The notes under the pieces were generated by a model. The model saw nothing but the letters and a program-made list of their open reading frames with translations. It ran no database searches and had not been told where the DNA came from. 22,053 nt of DNA, taken from the NCBI GenBank assembly GCA_052173355.1, contig JBQMYS010000021.1, positions 1-22,053 of the forward strand, in the 5' to 3' direction. The DNA is from JABZIP01 sp052173355 (GTDB taxonomy: Bacteria > Bacillota > Clostridia > Peptostreptococcales > Anaerovoracaceae). Position 1 is the stretch's first letter. Each line of letters starts with the position of its first letter. Positions 7,514 to 15,461 of the stretch are shown one piece after another. The translations under genes were made by a program, and so were the position numbers.

Positions 7514-7704
7514 TTTGTGAACCTTCCGTTATTAAAAGTTAATAAAAAAATTAGGGTTATAGGACTTTATTTTTTATGAATTTTGCTATATACTTAATGT
7601 TGTGATATGTATCTTGCTACATAGTATATAGATATTACCACAAGACTGAAAAAAATGGTAGTCATTTAACAAAATCTTCATAAATAAAGAGAGGGGGCGG
7701 AGTT

Positions 7705-8244
7705 TTGGAATCTATCAATTTGGTTATAAGACCGTCGGTTTTCAGTGATTGCAAGCAGTTTGCAAAATGGGAGACTAAATTTGCAGTTACTGAATTTTTT
7801 AGTATAAATTGCGATAGGGATTATGAAGAAGTGGTTTTGGAATTTGTTGAGAGAAATGCGGACAAAACTAAACTTCAATTTACCATATGCGATAAGCAGG
7901 GAAATTTGCTGGGCAGGGTATACATAAGTAATATTTCGCAAGTAAACGATTCGCTCGATATTACTCGAATATACATAGGAGATCCGCAAAACAGAGGCAA
8001 AGGTTACGGTAAGGAAGCAATTAAATTGCTTTTGGATTACTGTTTTATCAATTTGCATATGGAAAGAGTCAGCCTTGATTATTTTGAGGGAAACAAAGTG
8101 GCTTCTGCACTATATGAAAGTATGGGATTCAAGCACGAGGGGCTTGCACGAAATGCTTGCAAAAAAGACGGTAAGTATTACGATTTGCATCTTATGTCTA
8201 TTTTACGTTCTGAATATTATGGCAAATTGCATTCCGGTCAGTAG
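7705..8244 (+). CDS. GNAT family N-acetyltransferase (RimJ/RimL-like)
   Basis: This 179-aa acetyl-CoA-dependent transferase belongs to the Acetyltransf_3 group. It opens with a VIRPSVFSDCKQFAKW strand-helix start. The acetyl-CoA pyrophosphate loop is RGKGYGKEA (97-105). It closes with the usual NKVASALYESMGFKHEG helix and strand, in which an Asn starts the helix and a Tyr lies near it. The acceptor could be a protein N-terminus, an amine or an aminoglycoside-like compound; the sequence does not say. The start is a TTG at 7705 with a G-rich site AGGGGG (7692-7697) 7 nt upstream; no in-frame ATG lies near. The gene stands alone between a divergent lipoprotein gene and the rpmB promoter. A weak dyad-rich region precedes it, but no convincing promoter. 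Confidence 0.85.
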   Translation: MESINLVIRPSVFSDCKQFAKWETKFAVTEFFSINCDRDYEEVVLEFVERNADKTKLQFTICDKQGNLLGRVYISNISQVNDSLDITRIYIGDPQNRGKGYGKEAIKLLLDYCFINLHMERVSLDYFEGNKVASALYESMGFKHEGLARNACKKDGKYYDLHLMSILRSEYYGKLHSGQ

Positions 8245-8284
8245 TAAAAATTATTAAAAATATTACGGGAAATAAAAAAAACAC

Positions 8285-8314
8285 TTGTGCAATATGTGCG
8301 ATATGTGTTATAAT
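8285..8314 (+). promoter_or_regulatory. Extended -10 promoter of rpmB, built on a 9-bp repeat
   Basis: TTGTGC (8285-8290) and TATAAT (8309-8314) are 18 bp apart, and a TGT precedes the -10 (8306-8308), giving an extended -10. The region is three near-identical 9-mers in a row: TTGTGCAAT, ATGTGCGAT and ATGTGTTAT (8285-8311). The expected start of transcription is near 8321, giving a leader of about 55 nt. Confidence 0.75.
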
Positions 8315-8374
8315 GCTATTTGTTGAGTAAAAAAGGGACCATAACGGTAGACGATATTAAAGGAGGTGCGGAAT

Positions 8375-8566
8375 ATGTCAAAGAAATGTGAAGTTTGCGG
8401 AAAAGGACAGGTTTCTGGAAATAATGTATCCCATTCTAATAGACACACTAGAAGAAAATGGAATGCAAACATTCAGAGAGTTAAGATTAACGATAATGGA
8501 ACAGTTAGAACTGCTAATGTTTGTACTAGGTGCATCCGATCGAACAAGATAACCCGTGCTAACTGA
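8375..8566 (+). CDS. rpmB: 50S ribosomal protein L28, zinc-ribbon form
   Basis: This 63-aa protein begins MSKKCEVCGKGQVSGNNVSH and contains the NRHTRRKWNANIQ block typical of L28. Two CxxC pairs (CEVC near residues 5-8 and CTRC near 49-52) make it the zinc-binding (C+) form. L28 sits in the large subunit near the E site. The ATG at 8375 has AAAGGAGG (8359-8366) 8 nt ahead; an in-frame ATG at 8366 overlaps the ribosome binding site and is rejected. The gene has its own promoter and terminator. Many low-GC bacteria induce a zinc-free L28 paralogue when zinc is short; none is in this window. Confidence 0.97.
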   Translation: MSKKCEVCGKGQVSGNNVSHSNRHTRRKWNANIQRVKINDNGTVRTANVCTRCIRSNKITRAN

Positions 8567-8582
8567 TTTATAAGCAAAAGTG

Positions 8583-8606
8583 GACCTGCATTAGCGGGTC
8601 TTTTTT
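8583..8606 (+). terminator. Intrinsic terminator after rpmB
   Basis: GACCTGC (8583-8589) pairs with GCGGGTC (8594-8600) around an ATTA loop, counting one G-T pair, and is followed by six T (8601-8606). The next gene starts 24 nt later with no promoter in between, so some read-through or a hidden promoter upstream must feed it. Confidence 0.9.
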
Positions 8607-8629
8607 AATATTTCGGAGTAAGGACTGAT

Positions 8630-9025
8630 ATGATATATAAAAAAGATACCGGCATAGGGCAAATTGCCGTAGAGAAAAATGTTATAATGCAAATAATCTA
8701 CAAAGTTGTTGAAACATTTGACAAAAAGGTAATTGTGGGTAATTATACTAAAAATACAAATAAACTTTATTACAAAATGGGTGCAGGCGCTGAAAGCAAC
8801 GCTATTGAAATAACCAATGGAGAAAATGGGATAGACATAAAAATCCACATAATGGTAAAATTTGGAACAAGCATAAGTCAAGTTACGAAATTGCTTATAG
8901 ACGGTGTGAATGAAGGTGTAATGAGTACATTCGGTATAGCACCGGCAGGTGTTGAGATAATAGTTACAGGTGTAATTTCTAAAAATGTAGGCATGAGGAA
9001 CATAAAAGTGACAGGAAAAAGGTAA
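8630..9025 (+). CDS. Asp23/Gls24 family protein (YloU-like)
   Basis: This 131-aa protein has the Asp23 fold signature: an opening GIGQIAVEKNVIMQIIYKVV helix, the central strand NGIDIKIHIMVKFGTSISQV, and a closing VEIIVTGVISKNV strand. Homologues lie next to rpmB in most Firmicutes; members act at the membrane or in envelope stress, but the exact role is not known. TAAGGA (8619-8624) lies 5 nt before the ATG. Only 4 nt separate it from recG, so the two are co-transcribed. In many relatives a fatty-acid kinase gene (fakA/yloV) stands between this gene and recG; it is absent here. Confidence 0.85.
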   Translation: MIYKKDTGIGQIAVEKNVIMQIIYKVVETFDKKVIVGNYTKNTNKLYYKMGAGAESNAIEITNGENGIDIKIHIMVKFGTSISQVTKLLIDGVNEGVMSTFGIAPAGVEIIVTGVISKNVGMRNIKVTGKR

Positions 9026-9029
9026 AAAA

Positions 9030-11069
9030 ATGGAACTCAATGATAGCGTTACAAGTTTGAAAGGTATCGGAAATAAAAAAGCCGAAGCTCTCGGAAGACT
9101 TAAAATATTTACGATTGCTGATTTTTTGCAATACTATCCCAAAAGGTATGAAGATAGAAGTACGGTAGTACCGATATGCCGATTGCAAGAAGGTGAATGT
9201 GCGTTAATTCGAGCCAAGGTAATTATGAAAAATGTCATAGGTGCGGGCAAGAAAAAGTTTCTACGTTTGGAAGTAACGGATGGGGATGCATCAATAGAAA
9301 TCTTGTTTTTCAATGCAACGTATTTACTTAAAATTTTTAATATTGGCGAATATTACGGTTTTTTCGGTAATGTATCCGTAAAATACGCAAAAAAACAGAT
9401 GTTGCATCCAAATTTTTTTAAAAATTTTGAATATGAGCAAGGCATAATTCCCGTATACGGCTTGACAAAGGGAATAAGCGAACTTGATATGCGCAAATGG
9501 CAAAAAGAAATTTTGAGTAATCAATTTAAAATTGAAGATATTTTGCCGGACAGTTTTAAAGCTTTTTATCCTGTTTTGGAAATGAGTGAAGCGATTCGCA
9601 ATATACATTTTCCGGATAGTTTTGAATTGCTTGAGAAAGCCAAAAAAAGACTTATTTTTGAAGAACTTTTATTTTTAAATCTTCGCATGTTAAAAACTTT
9701 GATGTATTCCGATAAAAATAATGAAGGAATAGCTTTTGACAATAAAGAAGTTGTAACCGAAGCTTATATAAGTTCATTACCTTTTCAGCTTACAAATGCA
9801 CAAAAAAGAGCGATAGCTGAAATTGAAAGCGATATGGAAAAGTCAAGTTCAATGGTACGTTTGTTGCAGGGGGATGTCGGATCCGGAAAGACTGTTGTCG
9901 CAGAGGTAAGTATTTACAAGGCTGTAAAAAATGGTTATCAAGCGGTTCTGATGGCACCGACACAAATATTGGCGATGCAACATTTTGAAGGAATTTCTGA
10001 AAGGCTTAAAAAATTTGGAATAAGCGTAGAATTTTTGTCCGGAAATTTGAATGAACGGAGAAAAAAAGAGGTAATATCAAGACTTAAAAGTGGCGAAACG
10101 GATGTGATAATCGGGACGCATGCTGTAATACAGGACAATGTGGAGTTTGCGAATTTGGGACTTGTAATAGTAGATGAGCAACATAGATTCGGTGTGGAAC
10201 AAAGGCAAAATTTATCAAGAAAAGGTAAAAATGCAGATGTCTTATTGATGACCGCAACGCCAATACCACGTTCACTGGCAGTTGCTTTTTATGGAAGTTT
10301 ACAATATTCAAATCTTGATGAATTGCCACCGGGCAGACAAAAAATACAGACGATTTGTTTTAGTGAAGCACAAAGAAAATTCGCGTATTCAAAGTTGCTC
10401 TTGCAAATAAGGCAAGGCAGGCAAGCTTATATAGTGACACCGCTTATAGATGATTCTGAATCTTTAGAGGGAGTGCGCTCTGCAGAGATGGTTTATGCGG
10501 GATTCCAAAAAGCTTTCCCGTATGTAAGGACGGCGTTATTGCATGGCGCTATGAAGCAGGCGGATAAAGACGATGTAATGAATAAATTTTATAACAAGGA
10601 AATCGAGGTGCTGATTTCAACGGTTGTAATTGAGGTTGGAATAAATGTTGCAAACGCGACTGTAATGCTGATTGAAAATGCGGAACGATTCGGACTTGCG
10701 CAGTTACATCAATTACGCGGACGAGTTGGCAGAGGAAATGAAAAGTCGTATTGTTTTTTAATAAACAGCAAGCAAAATGAAATTTCAAGTGAAAGAATAA
10801 GGATAATGTGTGAAACGCAGGACGGCTTTGTTATAGCGGAAAAAGATTTGGAACTTAGGGGTCCGGGAGAATTTTTCGGAGAAAAGCAACATGGCTTACC
10901 GCAACTGCGCATTGCTAAAATACCCGATAATATAAACGATTTTTTGGAAATTAAAAAAATATGCTTAAAGATAATGAAAGAAAACCCTAAACTTGAGGGT
11001 GATGAATATGCTGCAATCAGAAAGAAACTTGAAGAAATTTCAGTTGATGATAAAATAGCTGTAATATAG
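9030..11069 (+). CDS. recG: ATP-dependent DNA helicase RecG
   Basis: This 679-aa, full-length RecG unwinds branched DNA and drives regression of stalled forks. The N-terminal wedge starts with a helix-hairpin-helix-like SLKGIGNKKAEALGRL and continues to an OB fold (about 50-145). Helicase motifs are all present: Walker A GDVGSGKT (281-288, K287), the RecG-specific DEQH (382-385) followed by RFG, TATPIPRS (408-415), and the arginine-finger LRGRVGRG near residue 565. The ATG at 9030 has only a weak AAAAAGG site and starts 4 nt after the Asp23-family gene, so it may be coupled. rsmD follows 8 nt after the stop. Confidence 0.98.
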   Translation: MELNDSVTSLKGIGNKKAEALGRLKIFTIADFLQYYPKRYEDRSTVVPICRLQEGECALIRAKVIMKNVIGAGKKKFLRLEVTDGDASIEILFFNATYLLKIFNIGEYYGFFGNVSVKYAKKQMLHPNFFKNFEYEQGIIPVYGLTKGISELDMRKWQKEILSNQFKIEDILPDSFKAFYPVLEMSEAIRNIHFPDSFELLEKAKKRLIFEELLFLNLRMLKTLMYSDKNNEGIAFDNKEVVTEAYISSLPFQLTNAQKRAIAEIESDMEKSSSMVRLLQGDVGSGKTVVAEVSIYKAVKNGYQAVLMAPTQILAMQHFEGISERLKKFGISVEFLSGNLNERRKKEVISRLKSGETDVIIGTHAVIQDNVEFANLGLVIVDEQHRFGVEQRQNLSRKGKNADVLLMTATPIPRSLAVAFYGSLQYSNLDELPPGRQKIQTICFSEAQRKFAYSKLLLQIRQGRQAYIVTPLIDDSESLEGVRSAEMVYAGFQKAFPYVRTALLHGAMKQADKDDVMNKFYNKEIEVLISTVVIEVGINVANATVMLIENAERFGLAQLHQLRGRVGRGNEKSYCFLINSKQNEISSERIRIMCETQDGFVIAEKDLELRGPGEFFGEKQHGLPQLRIAKIPDNINDFLEIKKICLKIMKENPKLEGDEYAAIRKKLEEISVDDKIAVI

Positions 11070-11077
11070 GTGAGAAT

Positions 11078-11620
11078 ATGAGAATAATAACAGGAAGTTT
11101 AAAAGGAAGAAGGTTGGAATCCCCTAAAAACGATAAGATAAGACCGACTTCCGACAAGGTAAAGGAAGCAATTTTCAGTATGCTTTTTGATGAATTTTAT
11201 GATATGCCGGTGTGCGATTTATTTGCAGGAACCGGGAATTTGGGGCTTGAAGCAATAAGTCGCGGGGCATCTTGCTGCTATTTTGCGGATTCTTCAAGGG
11301 AAAGTGTAGCATTGCTGAAAAGAAATATAGAATATTGTAATGTGGGGGAGCAGGCAATTATATTGGCAGGGGATTATGCGCAAGCTTTGCATCGAATTAG
11401 GGGAAAAATGGCAGTGATATTTTTAGATCCGCCGTATGAAGCAGGATATATGCAAGATGCTTTGAAATTGATTGATTCTTTGGATATACTTGAAAAAAAC
11501 GGATGTATAGTGGCTGAGCATTCACGTTTTGAAAAACTTGAAGATACAATAGGCAGATATGAAAAAATAAAAGAGAAAGTATATGGCAAAATAGTTATTT
11601 CAATTTTTAAAAATTTATAA
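11078..11620 (+). CDS. rsmD: 16S rRNA (guanine(966)-N(2))-methyltransferase RsmD
   Basis: This 180-aa enzyme methylates G966 of 16S rRNA with SAM. It has the expected opening MRIITGSLKGRRL, the conserved RPTSDKVKEAIFSML, SAM-binding motif I DLFAGTGNLGLEA (47-59) and the catalytic DPPY (117-120). AGGTGA (11068-11073) sits 4 nt before the ATG and overlaps the recG stop. It is often followed by coaD; here coaD is displaced by a two-gene insert (SPFH and zinc-ribbon genes) with its own promoter. Confidence 0.96.
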   Translation: MRIITGSLKGRRLESPKNDKIRPTSDKVKEAIFSMLFDEFYDMPVCDLFAGTGNLGLEAISRGASCCYFADSSRESVALLKRNIEYCNVGEQAIILAGDYAQALHRIRGKMAVIFLDPPYEAGYMQDALKLIDSLDILEKNGCIVAEHSRFEKLEDTIGRYEKIKEKVYGKIVISIFKNL

Positions 11621-11691
11621 ATTTATGCGTTGGCGGTGTAATTTTATTTAATAATGCAAAGATTTCATTATAAAATATTTTACAAGAAAGC

Positions 11692-11720
11692 TTGAAAAAA
11701 ATACAAAAAAATAATAAAAT
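11692..11720 (+). promoter_or_regulatory. Promoter of the SPFH / zinc-ribbon / coaD operon
   Basis: TTGAAA (11692-11697) and TAAAAT (11715-11720) are spaced by the optimal 17 bp in a very AT-rich stretch, about 50 bp before the SPFH start codon. No terminator with a T-tract is seen after rsmD, so upstream read-through is also possible. Confidence 0.7.
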
Positions 11721-11772
11721 ATATGATAAGCTAGTTTAATTGATTGATGAACAGTGATTCAGGAGGGATAAT

Positions 11773-12969
11773 ATGGGTTTTATTAAAGCATTTACAGGAG
11801 CTCTAAGCGGAACTTTGGCAGATCAATGGAAAGATTATTATGCACCTATGCCTGCCAGTTCGCCTACTTGCGGTATAATTCCGGGAGTACCTATAGGAAC
11901 TAATAACGGTAGGGGTGAAAATCATAAAGGCAATGACAATATTATCACTAACGGCAGTAAGGTAATAGTTCCCGAAGGGATGGCACTTGTGACGGTTCAG
12001 GACGGAGCTGTTACAAATATAATCACTGAAGTTGGAGGTTTTGAATTTACTTCCGATGAGAAGAATTCAAATTCTATTTTTGCAGGGGATTCTTTAATTG
12101 ATTCTTTGGTTAAATCTTCTTGGGAAAAGTTTAAATTTGGCGGAATTCCTGGATCGCAACAACTGTTATTTTATATAAACTTGAAAGAAATTCCTAATAA
12201 TAGATTTGGAACTCAATCAGAGATTTATTGGGATGATGCATTTTTCGGTACGCAGGTAGGCGCTGTTACAAGAGGTACTTATACTTTGAAAATAGTGGAT
12301 CCTATTCTTTTCATCAAAAATTTTGTACCTGTAAAATACATTTCGTCGAATGCTCCGGAATTTGATTTTGCAGATATGGATAATGAGGCGGGAGAACAAC
12401 TTTTTAATGAAGTTGTGGGTTGTCTTTCAGCTGCATTTTCGAATTATACAAACGATCCTTCAAAAGGAAACAGAATGGCAAAGATTCAAGGAGATCAAAT
12501 TGGATTCGCTCAATCTTTGGGAGAGGTTGTGGAGCAGTCATATCAGTGGAAATCTTCAAGAGGACTTGAAATTGTTAAAACTGCAATACTATCAATAGAA
12601 TATGACGAAGATACCAAAGAATTGATGAAGGATGTGAAAAAAGCCGACGCCCTTTCCGGTGCAAGAGGTGCTTCGTTTATGCAACAATCGGTTGCAAGAG
12701 GTTTGCAAAGTGCAGGCGAAAACGGTGGTGGTGCGGCGATGGCATTTATGGGCATGGGAATGGGAGCGGCGCAAGGTATAATGGGCGGTTTTCAGGCACC
12801 GAATATGCAAAATCAAAATATGCAGCAACAAAATGTAGGGGCGGTTGCACAAGCACAAACCGAAGTTGATTCAACTGCTAAATTGATAGAAATGAAAAAA
12901 TTGCTGGATGCAGGAGTTATAACACAAGAAGAATTTGATACTGTAAAGAAAAATTTACTAGGGTTTTAG
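11773..12969 (+). CDS. SPFH-domain protein with C-terminal SHOCT motif (YdjI-like)
   Basis: This 398-aa protein has no signal peptide or membrane helix. The N-terminal part (about 15-290) follows the YdjI-type SPFH fold: SKVIVPEGMALVTVQDG opens it, FGGIPGSQQLLFYINLKEI and FFGTQVGAVTRGTYTLKI follow. A flexible Gly/Ala/Met-rich and then Gln/Asn-rich linker (about 310-365) leads to a SHOCT motif, KLIEMKKLLDAGVITQEEF (370-388). In Bacillus subtilis YdjI belongs to the pspA-ydjGHI stress operon. It probably forms a membrane-associated scaffold. AGGAGG (11761-11766) is 6 nt before the ATG. It is the first gene of an operon, with 4 nt to the next gene. Confidence 0.85.
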   Translation: MGFIKAFTGALSGTLADQWKDYYAPMPASSPTCGIIPGVPIGTNNGRGENHKGNDNIITNGSKVIVPEGMALVTVQDGAVTNIITEVGGFEFTSDEKNSNSIFAGDSLIDSLVKSSWEKFKFGGIPGSQQLLFYINLKEIPNNRFGTQSEIYWDDAFFGTQVGAVTRGTYTLKIVDPILFIKNFVPVKYISSNAPEFDFADMDNEAGEQLFNEVVGCLSAAFSNYTNDPSKGNRMAKIQGDQIGFAQSLGEVVEQSYQWKSSRGLEIVKTAILSIEYDEDTKELMKDVKKADALSGARGASFMQQSVARGLQSAGENGGGAAMAFMGMGMGAAQGIMGGFQAPNMQNQNMQQQNVGAVAQAQTEVDSTAKLIEMKKLLDAGVITQEEFDTVKKNLLGF

Positions 12970-12973
12970 AATT

Positions 12974-14380
12974 ATGGAAGAAAATATAAACATAATAGAT
13001 ACAGCTGAAGGAGCCAAAGACGGTCGCATGAAGTGCCCTAAGTGTGGCTCCAGCGATATTTCACCAAATATCAATACCACTAAATTGAGATGTAATTTTT
13101 GCAGGCATGAATTTGAAGCGAGCGGAGTCGAAGATGCTGAAATTTTTTCGCTTGAAGGGCTGTCTATCGGATCGGGAGCTACGGATATTGTAGAAGATGC
13201 GCAAGACGTTGTGACTTTGAAATGTGACGGTTGCGGAGCGGAGGTTGTAATTGATACGGCATCCTCAACTTCTGCAAGGTGCCATTGGTGCAGGAGCACG
13301 CTGTCGGTAAACAGTCAAATCCCTAATGGTGCTGTGCCGGATGCATTACTGCCTTTTTCAATAAGCAAAAAAGATGCAGAAGTAGAAATAGCGAAATTTG
13401 TAAATAAAAGAAAGTTTTTTGCACATCCGAAGTTTACAAAGGAATTTAACGCAGGCAATATTTGCGGTGTATATCTTCCTTATATGGTATTAGATGTAAA
13501 TGCGCACATGCAGATGTCAGGAGTCGGCGAGATTTTGGTCAAGTCATACAAAGGTAACAGTGATGATGACGATAAAACTTACTATGATGCGGATGCTTAT
13601 TATGTGGAAAGAGATTTTGATATTGGAGTTGATGATTTAACGATAGAAGCAAGCGTGGATAAACTAAATGTAAATTCCAAAGAAAAGACAACAAATATAA
13701 TAAATTCCATAATGCCTTTTGATACGGAAAATCGTGTAAAATACAATTCAAATTATTTGAAGGGATTTACGTCTGAGAAAAGAGATATAAATATTGATCA
13801 AATCAGAGGTATAGCTCACAAGCAGGCAGAGGATGTTGCCAGGTTATCTGTCAGGGATAATATAACCGACTACAACAGGGGAGTCAGCTGGGGTAAGTCC
13901 GATTTCAATATAAAAGGTGAATCTTGGAAATCTATGTATTTACCGGTGTGGCTTTACAGTTATATGCAAAACTCCAAAGGGAAGAAGATTTTGCATTATG
14001 TGGCAGTAAATGCAAGAACAAAGGAAACTATGGGAAGTGTTCCTGTCAATCTTACAAAGCTTTGCTTAATAAGTATTTTGATAGAGTTTTTAGCAACTCT
14101 TTTGATGCTATTTTTGGGTTCTGATATGATAGAATTAAGTGAAGAAAGTAGAAATGCAAGATGGGCATTGCTGCTTAGCGGAATAGGATTTTTCATATTT
14201 ACATATGCAAGATATAGAAATTCGGATAAACGACATATGCACGAAACCGAAACAAAATATGAAGTAAAAAATCTTAAGAAAAAAGACGAATTTAAAGAAC
14301 ACAGATACGGATTGAAAAAAGCTCTTGTAGAAGGTGAAAATACATATCAGATAGATGGAGATTTAAGAAGCAATACGTAA
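12974..14380 (+). CDS. Double zinc-ribbon membrane protein (YdjG-like)
   Basis: This 468-aa protein has two TFIIB-type zinc ribbons, C21/C24 with C40/C43 and C84/C87 with C103/C106. A long middle domain begins PDALLPFSISKKDAEVEI, and two membrane helices lie near the C-terminus (about 360-382 and 396-413), followed by a charged tail. The layout matches YdjG of Bacillus subtilis, a membrane partner in the PspA stress response, and the neighbour is YdjI-like, which supports the match. No pspA or ydjH is present here. The ribosome binding site is poor (GGG then TTTTAG), and the start lies 4 nt after the previous stop, so translation is likely coupled. coaD follows after 32 nt without a terminator. 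Confidence 0.82.
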   Translation: MEENINIIDTAEGAKDGRMKCPKCGSSDISPNINTTKLRCNFCRHEFEASGVEDAEIFSLEGLSIGSGATDIVEDAQDVVTLKCDGCGAEVVIDTASSTSARCHWCRSTLSVNSQIPNGAVPDALLPFSISKKDAEVEIAKFVNKRKFFAHPKFTKEFNAGNICGVYLPYMVLDVNAHMQMSGVGEILVKSYKGNSDDDDKTYYDADAYYVERDFDIGVDDLTIEASVDKLNVNSKEKTTNIINSIMPFDTENRVKYNSNYLKGFTSEKRDINIDQIRGIAHKQAEDVARLSVRDNITDYNRGVSWGKSDFNIKGESWKSMYLPVWLYSYMQNSKGKKILHYVAVNARTKETMGSVPVNLTKLCLISILIEFLATLLMLFLGSDMIELSEESRNARWALLLSGIGFFIFTYARYRNSDKRHMHETETKYEVKNLKKKDEFKEHRYGLKKALVEGENTYQIDGDLRSNT

Positions 14381-14412
14381 ATGGTTAGATTTATTCATAG
14401 CGAGGAAAAATT

Positions 14413-14925
14413 ATGAAGGCTTTGTATGCCGGTTCGTTCGACCCGCTGACAAACGGACATTTAGATATTATCACAAGAGCATCAAAACTTTGTGACAAGC
14501 TTGTTGTAGGGGTGATTGCAAACCCGCAAAAAAAACCGATGTTTTCTTTTGAAGAACGCAAGAAAATGATAACGATTGTTACAAAAGATTTAAAAAATGT
14601 GGAAGTAGGCGCTTTTAACGGGTTGCTTGCGGATTATGTTAATGAAGAAGGGTTTGATGTAGTTATCAGAGGACTTCGGGCGAACACAGATTTTGAAATA
14701 GAAATGCAAATGGCTCAAATGAATGCAAGATTGTATTCAGAAAAGGTGGAGACTGTATTCTTGATGACTGCACCTGAGTATTCGTTTGTGAGTTCGAGTA
14801 TGATAAAGGAAGTATTTAACTTAGATGGAAAGATAAACGGGCTTGTCCCGGGTCAGGTACTCGACTTTATGGAAAAGAAACGAGAAGAAAACGGACATAA
14901 CAAGATTGTAGGAGGTAAATTATGA
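14413..14925 (+). CDS. coaD: Phosphopantetheine adenylyltransferase
   Basis: This 170-aa enzyme of the coenzyme A pathway joins 4'-phosphopantetheine to the AMP part of ATP. It starts MKALYAGSFDPLTNGHLDII with the nucleotidyltransferase TNGH motif (13-16), has VVIRGLRANTDFEIEMQMA in the substrate pocket, and ends with YSFVSSSMIKEV, the SSS-x-x-(R/K) loop. The length is slightly above the usual 160. GAGG (14402-14405) is 7 nt before the ATG. It overlaps the next gene by 4 nt (ATGA). CoaD is usually essential, so its place behind two stress-type genes is notable. Confidence 0.97.
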   Translation: MKALYAGSFDPLTNGHLDIITRASKLCDKLVVGVIANPQKKPMFSFEERKKMITIVTKDLKNVEVGAFNGLLADYVNEEGFDVVIRGLRANTDFEIEMQMAQMNARLYSEKVETVFLMTAPEYSFVSSSMIKEVFNLDGKINGLVPGQVLDFMEKKREENGHNKIVGGKL

Positions 14926-15461
14926 AAGATGTCTTGGAGCTTTTGGATGAAATAGAAGATATATTGGAAACAAGCGCTCCTGTAATGTTTTCAAATCAGG
15001 TTAGAATTGTACCGGAAGAAATATTGGATATTATAAAAGATATTAGATTGCAGCTACCTGATGAAATACAGCAAGCTCGTTGGATTAAGGAAGAACGCCA
15101 AAGAATTTTGGAAAAGACCGATGAGGAATGTCAGGAAAAGCTTGAAGATGCAAAAAAACAGGCTGAAGTATTGATAGAAAATAGCGATATAGTTGTTCAG
15201 TCAAAGCGCAGAGCGGCTGAATTGATGGCGGTTACAGAGGAAAATTGCAGGCAATTAAAGCTTAGAACTTATGAATATGTAGACAGCATCCTTTACAATA
15301 TGCAGCAAAAGGTCGAGGAACTTAACAGCGTTCATTTTACGGATATGTTTAATAAAATAGGATCAACCTTTGAGGAAGTAGGAGCCACTTTAAATTCCAA
15401 TCGTGCTGAGATTAAGGACTTGTCTTACAAAACTCAAATGGGCAGAGAGGATGAAATTTAG
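14922..15461 (+). CDS. Coiled-coil protein resembling ATP synthase subunit b
   Basis: This 179-aa protein has no signal or membrane helix. About residues 40-160 are nearly continuous charged helix (QQARWIKEERQRILEKT, KKQAEVLIENSDIVVQSKRR, VEELNSVHFTDMF), the low-complexity pattern that makes such proteins look like the b subunit of ATP synthase or DivIVA. It is not a real b subunit because the membrane anchor is absent. Similar genes lie beside coaD in Clostridia, from memory. AGGAGG (14910-14915) lies inside coaD and the start is in the ATGA overlap. The function is unknown; a structural or cell-division-related role is possible but not shown. The stop abuts the stop of the convergent tmcAL. 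Confidence 0.7.
   Translation: MKDVLELLDEIEDILETSAPVMFSNQVRIVPEEILDIIKDIRLQLPDEIQQARWIKEERQRILEKTDEECQEKLEDAKKQAEVLIENSDIVVQSKRRAAELMAVTEENCRQLKLRTYEYVDSILYNMQQKVEELNSVHFTDMFNKIGSTFEEVGATLNSNRAEIKDLSYKTQMGREDEI

Noticed and set aside
11638..11683. Loose AT-rich inverted repeat after rsmD (GTAA...ATAATG against CATTAT...TTAC) as a terminator
   Set aside because: Only the ends match, the arms are nearly pure A/T, and no T-tract follows; I cannot separate it from base composition.
14381..14416. An 11-codon ORF (MVRFIHSEEKL) ending in an ATGA overlap with the coaD start, as a possible leader peptide
   Set aside because: It has no ribosome binding site and begins right after the zinc-ribbon stop; chance is the simpler explanation.
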